Positions 58,881 through 64,000 of a DNA stretch of 64,000 nucleotides are shown here, piece after piece. The stretch comes from Orientallactaga sibirica (lineage: Eukaryota; Chordata; Mammalia; Rodentia; Dipodidae), in contig JAEOAD010000004.1 of NCBI GenBank assembly GCA_036365145.1, forward strand, positions 52,479,001 to 52,543,000, read 5' to 3'. The translations under genes and the position numbers were made by a program. Positions within the stretch are counted from its first letter, which is position 1; the number at the start of each line of letters is the position of its first letter. A model generated the notes under the pieces. The model had not been told where the DNA came from, made no database searches, and saw only the letters and a program-made list of their open reading frames with translations.

Positions 58881-59760
58881 ACTATCCCTCAGGGCTGTCA
58901 GTAACTACTAAAAGTAAATTGGATAACTCTAGTTTCATTTTGTATTAGGTAGGTCAGGTATAGAAAATCCTCTTTAGTCTTGTTAATCTAAGTTTCTTGG
59001 TTATAATTGGACATTTCCGTTCCTTGCGGCATTCTGGCAATGCAGTCATCTGTTACTTAAGGGGCTATACAGGCTTTTTTGCCACATTGAAGTGTTTCAG
59101 CTGTGCTGCTGCCAGGGTCGAGCATCTCTGATGATTCTGTTTTTTCTGTCAGAATTAAGCTGTTTGAATTTTTGGTTTTCTGGGGTCCATTTGAGTATTT
59201 ATATTGTATTAGAGATATCAGTTCTGTCAAGTTCTGTTTGCATGAAATTGACTGGATTTTTTTTTTTTTTTTGTAATTCTTTAAAAAATTTCATTTATTT
59301 GTTATTTCTTATTTTGTATATTACTGTTTTTCTCCTTTTCCTTATCTGGGTTTGCTTTGATATTTACCCATTTTGTTCTTTCCCAAAAGAAGAGATCTAG
59401 GCCCCATTTATTAGATTTATCATTTTATTGTTTATTTATTTTACCTTTTCCATTTCTAGTTTAATCTGTATTAGTTTCTTTCTCTTGTTTTCTTCAGTTT
59501 AATAATATTCTTTTAATTTGGAGATGGTAATGAATTTATTTTCATTCTTATTTACTGGATATAATTTAAGGCCATGAACATTACTGTTTTAGCAAAATAT
59601 ATGCTATGATATAGTATATTGTTTTTGTAATATTTTTATATACATATTTCATAATTTTATGTTTGATTTTTTTACTCTGATTGGACTCTGAAGAGTCAAA
59701 ATTTTCATGTGCTTGGAGCCTCTTAGCCTATGTTTTGTTAGAGAGTTTTTATTTTCTTTT
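58881..59760. other. Intron sequence without recognised features
   Basis: T-rich; a 102-codon open frame at 59092-59400 is low-complexity hydrophobic and not recognised. Confidence 0.4.
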
Positions 59761-59992
59761 TTAAAAGATTTTTTAATTTTAATTTTAATTTAATTAATTT
59801 ATTTATTAGAGGCAGAGAGAGGGAAAGAGAAAGAGGGAGAGTGAGAATGTGCCAGGGTCTGTAGCCACTGCAAATGAACTGCAGACACGTGTGCCCCCTT
59901 GTGCATCTGGCTTACGTGGGACCTGAGAATCAAACTGGAGTCCTTAGGCTTCGCAGGCATGTGCCTTAACCACTAAGCCATCTCTCCAGCCT
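59761..59992 (-). mobile_element. DIP-type SINE with perfect target duplication
   Basis: GAGTTTTTATTTTCTTTT occurs at 59743-59760 and 59993-60010, an 18-bp identical target duplication. Confidence 0.95.
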
Positions 59993-60064
59993 GAGTTTTT
60001 ATTTTCTTTTGTTGCATTTAGGAATGATTAGCTGTCTTCCATGCACTATTAGAATTACTAGGAT

Positions 60065-60452
60065 TTAATTTTTTAATTTTATCTTGTATATTATAGCAGG
60101 TTATACTCTTTTATTCCCCTGCCCCTGTTTCACTGGGGCCCTCATCAGTGGGGTTATGGTATTTTACACTGTGGTGTCATGAAAGCCTATCAGTCCCTGT
60201 GGGGTAGTGGGAGACCATGCCTTGGTATTCCTACCCATTCTTTCGCTCTTACAATCTTTCTGCCCCCTCTTCCACAATGTTCCCTGAGCCATGACAGGCT
60301 TGTCAGCAGTCTGCTTTAGTGTCGAGCTCTCCATAACCTCTAGGTTTTTGTTTGGATGGGCTTTGATTGATCACTGTGTCTGTTACCATCACGCTGGAGC
60401 TGGTAGCCAGGCTTGCAGTGAGACGGTGTTATTTTTAATCTCAGATGAGATT
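60065..60452 (-). mobile_element. L1 3'-UTR-like fragment
   Basis: 'gcaggttatactcttttatt', 'ctttctgccccctcttccac' and 'catcacgctggagctggtag'. Parallels 23095. Confidence 0.6.
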
Positions 60453-60467
60453 AAATTTTTTTTTTTT

Positions 60468-60650
60468 TTTAAAGAATATTGTTATTTAGTTATAATCGGA
60501 GAGAGATAGAGAAGAGAGAGAGAGAATGGTCACAGTAGGCCCTCTAGCAACTGCAAACAAACTCCAGATGCATGTGCTTCTCTGCGTCTGGCTTTATGTG
60601 GGTAGTAAGGAATTGAACCTAGGTTGTTAGGCTTTGCAAGCAAGTGCAAA
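60468..60650 (-). mobile_element. DIP-type SINE, head truncated
   Basis: GA part, then body to 'ggctttgcaagcaagtgcaa'; the last 25 or so bases are lost. Confidence 0.85.
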
Positions 60651-60659
60651 GTTCTTTTT

Positions 60660-60898
60660 TTGAATTATTTTATTTATTTATTTATGTATTTATTTATTTA
60701 TTTTAGAGAGAGGGAGGGAGACAGAGGAAGAGGCAGGTAGAGAGAGAGAATGGCACGCCAGGGCCTCCAGACACTGCATAAGAACTCCAGACGCATGAGC
60801 CATCTTGTGCATCTGGCTTACATGGGTACTGGGAATCGAACATGGATCCTTAGGCTTCACAGTCAAGTGCCTTAACCGCTAAGCCATCTCTCCAGCAC
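60660..60898 (-). mobile_element. DIP-type SINE
   Basis: (TTTA)n tail, body, and 'aagccatctctccagcaccc'. AAGTTCTT on both sides suggests a target duplication. Confidence 0.92.
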
Positions 60899-61039
60899 CC
60901 TAAGTTCTTCTTTTAAAGCCAGTTTCTCAAGTTTATATTGTTTGATTTTACTTTACTTTACAGTTCGATAGTAAACAAGTTGTTCTATTATGTTATTCAT
61001 TCATGTTTTGTATTTACATATTCTCTTTAATAGACTTAT

Positions 61040-61202
61040 CACTTTTTTTTGTTTGTTTGTTTTTTGAAGTAGGGTCTCACTGTAGCCCAAGCTGACCTGG
61101 AATTCATTATGTAGTCTCAGGGTGGCCTTGAACTCATGGCAGTCCTCTTACCTCTGCCTCCCAAGTGCTGGGATTAAAGGCGTGCACCACCACCCCCGGC
61201 TT
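61040..61202 (-). mobile_element. B1 SINE
   Basis: (TTTG)n side, near-consensus body, and 'caccaccacccccggct'. Confidence 0.93.
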
Positions 61203-61262
61203 CCCTTGTCACTTTTGCTTAGAGAGGAGTGTGAGATAATAGTTTATTAAAATCTGAATCTC

Positions 61263-61476
61263 AGGATGGAGAGATGGCTTAATGATAAAGGCACTTGCCT
61301 TTGAAGCCTAAGAACCCAGGTTGAATTTTCCAGGTCCCATGTAAGCCAGATGCACAAAGTGGGCATGTGTCTGGAGTTCGTTTGCAGTGGTTAGAGGCCC
61401 CGGTGTGCCCATTCTCATTCTCTCTCTCTGTCTCAAAAATAAATAAACAAACAAACAAACAAATAAATAAATAAAT
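61263..61476 (+). mobile_element. DIP-type SINE
   Basis: 'ggatggagagatggcttaat' head, body, and an AAATAAACAAAC tail. Confidence 0.9.
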
Positions 61477-61594
61477 ATGAATCTCTTTATAGCTATATAT
61501 TCTGTACAAATGTGTCATATAATACCTAGATATTCATAATTTATTTTTTGTTGATTTCACCATTACAATATTTCTTTCTTTGCCTTTTAATACT

Positions 61595-61797
61595 TTTTTT
61601 TGTCTGAGGCTTTCATGTAGTCTAGGCTACTCACAATGTAGCAAAGGAACTTGAAAGGATCCTCATGCTTCTGTCTCTTCAGTGTGGGGTTACATGCATA
61701 AACTATGACTCTCAATTTATATAATGCTAGGAATTAAACCCAGGACTTCATGCACACTAGGCAAGTACTTTACCAGTGGAACTGCCTCTCCAATTCT
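61595..61797 (-). mobile_element. B4-type composite SINE
   Basis: B1-like left part ('tcatgtagtctaggctactc') and ID-like right part ('gcaagtactttaccagtgga'). Confidence 0.65.
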
Positions 61798-61800
61798 TGC

Positions 61801-61931
61801 TTTTGTTTGGTTTTGAGATAGGATTTCATTCTAGCCCAGGCTGACCTGACACTCGTACTGTAGTCCCAGGCTGGCCTCAAACACATGGCGGTCCTCCTAC
61901 CTCTGCCTTCCAACTGTTAGGATTAAAGGAC
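61801..61931 (-). mobile_element. B1 SINE
   Basis: 'cattctagcccaggctgacc' to 'ttaggattaaagg'; the head is truncated. Confidence 0.85.
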
Positions 61932-62602
61932 TTAATGCTTTTTATACTGAATTCAGTACTGTTTGATATTGGCATTTCTTTCCCTCCATCCCTTCCTTCT
62001 TTCTTCTCTTTACCCAACATGGTTTTGTCTATTCTTTTCTTTTCTAGCTTTGCGAGTCACTTGATTATAAGAGTTTCTCCTTCCTAAAGAGTAAAGTGTA
62101 ATCATCTTTACAATGCAACTGAAAGTTAATTTTCTTTAGGTGAGATTAGCTGTGTAACAGTTCTGAGACAACACCAAGTGCATAGAAGTTTAGCATGAGT
62201 AATGTTTTGTTTTCTGCTTTCCAATGTATAGACTTCTGAAAAAAATAAATGCTATTATTCTATATTAACTTTGTGTTTTCTCTGCTTTTATTGGGATTTT
62301 TTTTTTGTATTGGCATCATAATAGTAATTCTAGGATAATTGCAGGGAAATGGTTAATATCATTATTTCACTAAAATTGTCATTCCTGAAGATCAATAATA
62401 AAAGCATTCTTTTTCCTATTTATCTTCTCTTTTCTATCAGTTGGTTTTACCATTATAAAGTATGCAAAATCCTCCTGCCAGGATGCAGTTTATGCTTCAT
62501 ATTATGTTCTTCCACTTTCAGCTTTAATCTTTTAAAAGGCAGTTTCATCATTTCCATACTCTCATTATCTCATACTTGACTGGAACTTAGTGCCATACCT
62601 AG
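61932..62602. other. Intron sequence without recognised features
   Basis: AT-rich. Confidence 0.4.
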
Positions 62603-64000
62603 TGTAGTAGTTTGAATATATGTCCCCCAATATATTCAGTGTTTTATTATTTTATAGTTTGCATCTGCAATCACCTTGCTAAAGGCAAGGTCACTGGGGG
62701 CCCAGTCTTAAGGTGTGGTGATGGTTTGAGATTCCATTATAAAGATATGCAAATGTGTCTAGCAGGAGTTCCTGAAGTGTGCTGTATGACCTTTTGGCTG
62801 TAATTTTACTCTGGGTGCTGTGATGGCTGGTTGGCTTTCTCTCTCTCTGCTTGGTCCTATGGAGAGCAGGCCACTTCTCTTGCCATTATGGAACTTCCCC
62901 TGGATCTGTAAGCTTCAATAAATAATATCCCTTCCTCCATAACTGTGCCCGGTCTGGAAGTTCATCTCAGCGAACCTGAAGCTGTCTGCTACAGTAAAGT
63001 GGTACCAGAAGTGGGGTGAGATGAACCAGATCGTGTGGATGTTCGTCTTTTGGAACCTTTATTTTGGAGGAATGGGCATAAACTTGGTGCTTGCAACTGA
63101 AGATGCCTTCTGGAATGGTAAGCCAAGTTTTATGGACTATTCTGATGAGAGTTTGAGAATGCTAAGTGCAGACAGTATTGAACTTCGAGGCTTGGCTTAT
63201 GAGCTTTCTAAGGGGAAGGAAAGACTGCAGAGGACTTTGTTGGAACTGGGCTACTGGCATAAGGGATGACTACGTTCTGCTATCCAGGCCCAGAAAGTTT
63301 AATCAAAGTTAAATTTGTAATGGACTGATGTGCTTGGCTGAAGATATCGGACTGAGATTTTAAGATTTTAAGTTGCAAAACCTCAAGCAAGTTAAATTTA
63401 GAGGCAATAAGACTGGTTTTACATTGCTGGAGCTGCTATTGTCAACACATTAGCAATCTTAAGGAAGGTGGAAGGAAGGTGGCCCGACTTGATTTACATT
63501 AAAACAATGGAGAGGATGCCTGAGGCAAGACTGTTAAAAATGCAAACTCTTTGGAAAGAGTTGACTGGAGAAGGAACCTGCTTTTCAAGGCTATGGTTTA
63601 TTTTGTCCCTGGATTTAGAATATGGCTGTGTCCTGCACACCTGATATTAATTTTGGAAATATGAAAAATGCATGGAATGGTCATGAGTTGCACACGGTTC
63701 CAGGAGCCGCTGCTGAAATGCGGCATGAGGCAGGGCATGAAGACCCTCAGGAATAGGCTGAAAGAGCCTTTGGAAGATGGACCGTGGTTTTCATGGAGAC
63801 CTGAAGATGTTTTGGATATACCAGGACTGTGCAAAGGGCTACCATGAAGTGCAGTGTTGGCATGGGATGAAAGTTTTCCTGGCGACTCTGCCCAGCTGGA
63901 GGGGCGAAATTGGAAAACCTGAAGATTGTCAGTCTCTGGTTATATTGAACTTGAACTGCAGAAGTTTGATGACGGCTGATGGTGACTGAGTTTGCATTAT
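62603..64000 (+). mobile_element. MaLR-like element, 5' LTR and internal region (cut by window end)
   Basis: The LTR is 62603-62993 (TGTAGTAG...GCTACA, 391 bp) with AATAAA near 62918. A tRNA-Leu-type primer-binding segment, tggtaccagaagtgggg, lies at 63000-63016. The internal region aligns with 1979-2790 and keeps about 170 bp that the first element lacks (about 63400-63570). An 82-codon open frame (63021-63269) corresponds to a stretch that carries a stop in the first copy; it has no recognised domain. The 3' LTR lies beyond the window. Confidence 0.85.

Larger units (their letters stand above)
9004..64000 (+). other. GRB14: GRB14 intron 2, 5' portion (runs past the window end)
   Basis: Begins at the gtatgtaagt donor. 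By reading I found no sequence encoding the next GRB14 segment (the start of the Ras-associating domain, VIKVYSEDE-like) in the remaining 55 kb. The human gene also has very long introns. Everything downstream is therefore read as intronic, although an independent transcript inside it cannot be excluded. Confidence 0.8.

Overview
The window looks like nuclear DNA of a dipodoid rodent, probably a jerboa such as Jaculus. Three things point there. Dozens of B2-superfamily SINEs have the form I know as the dipodoid 'DIP' family: a tRNA-like head, the 'taagccagatgcacaaggtgg' type body, then a (CT)n and AATAAA-rich tail. B1 SINEs carry the 'actacatagtgaattccagg' body. ERVL-MaLR-like LTRs of rodent type are also present. 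The species is an inference from repeat style; the rodent assignment is firm.

The one protein-coding gene I recognise is GRB14 (growth factor receptor-bound protein 14), on the + strand. A CpG island (about 6.86-7.80 kb) holds the promoter, 5' UTR and coding exon 1 (7384-7562, donor GT at 7563). Intron 1 is 1,308 bp. Exon 2 (8871-9003) follows a consensus acceptor and encodes the P(S/A)IPNPFPEL motif of the GRB7/10/14 family. The two exons give the first 104 residues, ending just before the Ras-associating domain. I find no exon 3, so 9004-64000 is read as part of a very long intron 2.

Region by region: 1-6.9 kb is upstream flank with SINEs, an old L1 fragment and a two-LTR MaLR-like element (1598-3388). 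6.9-9.0 kb is the GRB14 5' end. 9-39 kb is intron with DIP, B1, ID and B3/B4-type SINEs, L1 pieces (one carrying a 260-bp tandem duplication at 27.7-28.25 kb), a 334-nt pure pyrimidine tract (12319-12652) and two solo LTRs. 39.15-40.66 kb is a minisatellite of 48/50-bp units. Its second half is a base-by-base mosaic with sequence about 1 kb downstream, most likely an assembly consensus error. 41-62.6 kb is more intron with SINEs, L1 3'-end-like pieces, a 5S rRNA pseudogene (about 42.61-42.67 kb), a minus-strand MaLR-like 3' LTR with internal sequence (56.6-57.4 kb) and a B1 with an internal 30-bp tandem repeat (58.7 kb). A second MaLR-like element begins at 62603 and runs off the end.

There is no prokaryotic-style system, CRISPR array or convincing new gene here. 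The observations most worth checking are structural: the mosaic minisatellite, the tandemly amplified B1, the duplicated L1 segments, the strand bias of DIP SINEs in the intron, and a 7-residue coding deletion in GRB14 exon 1.
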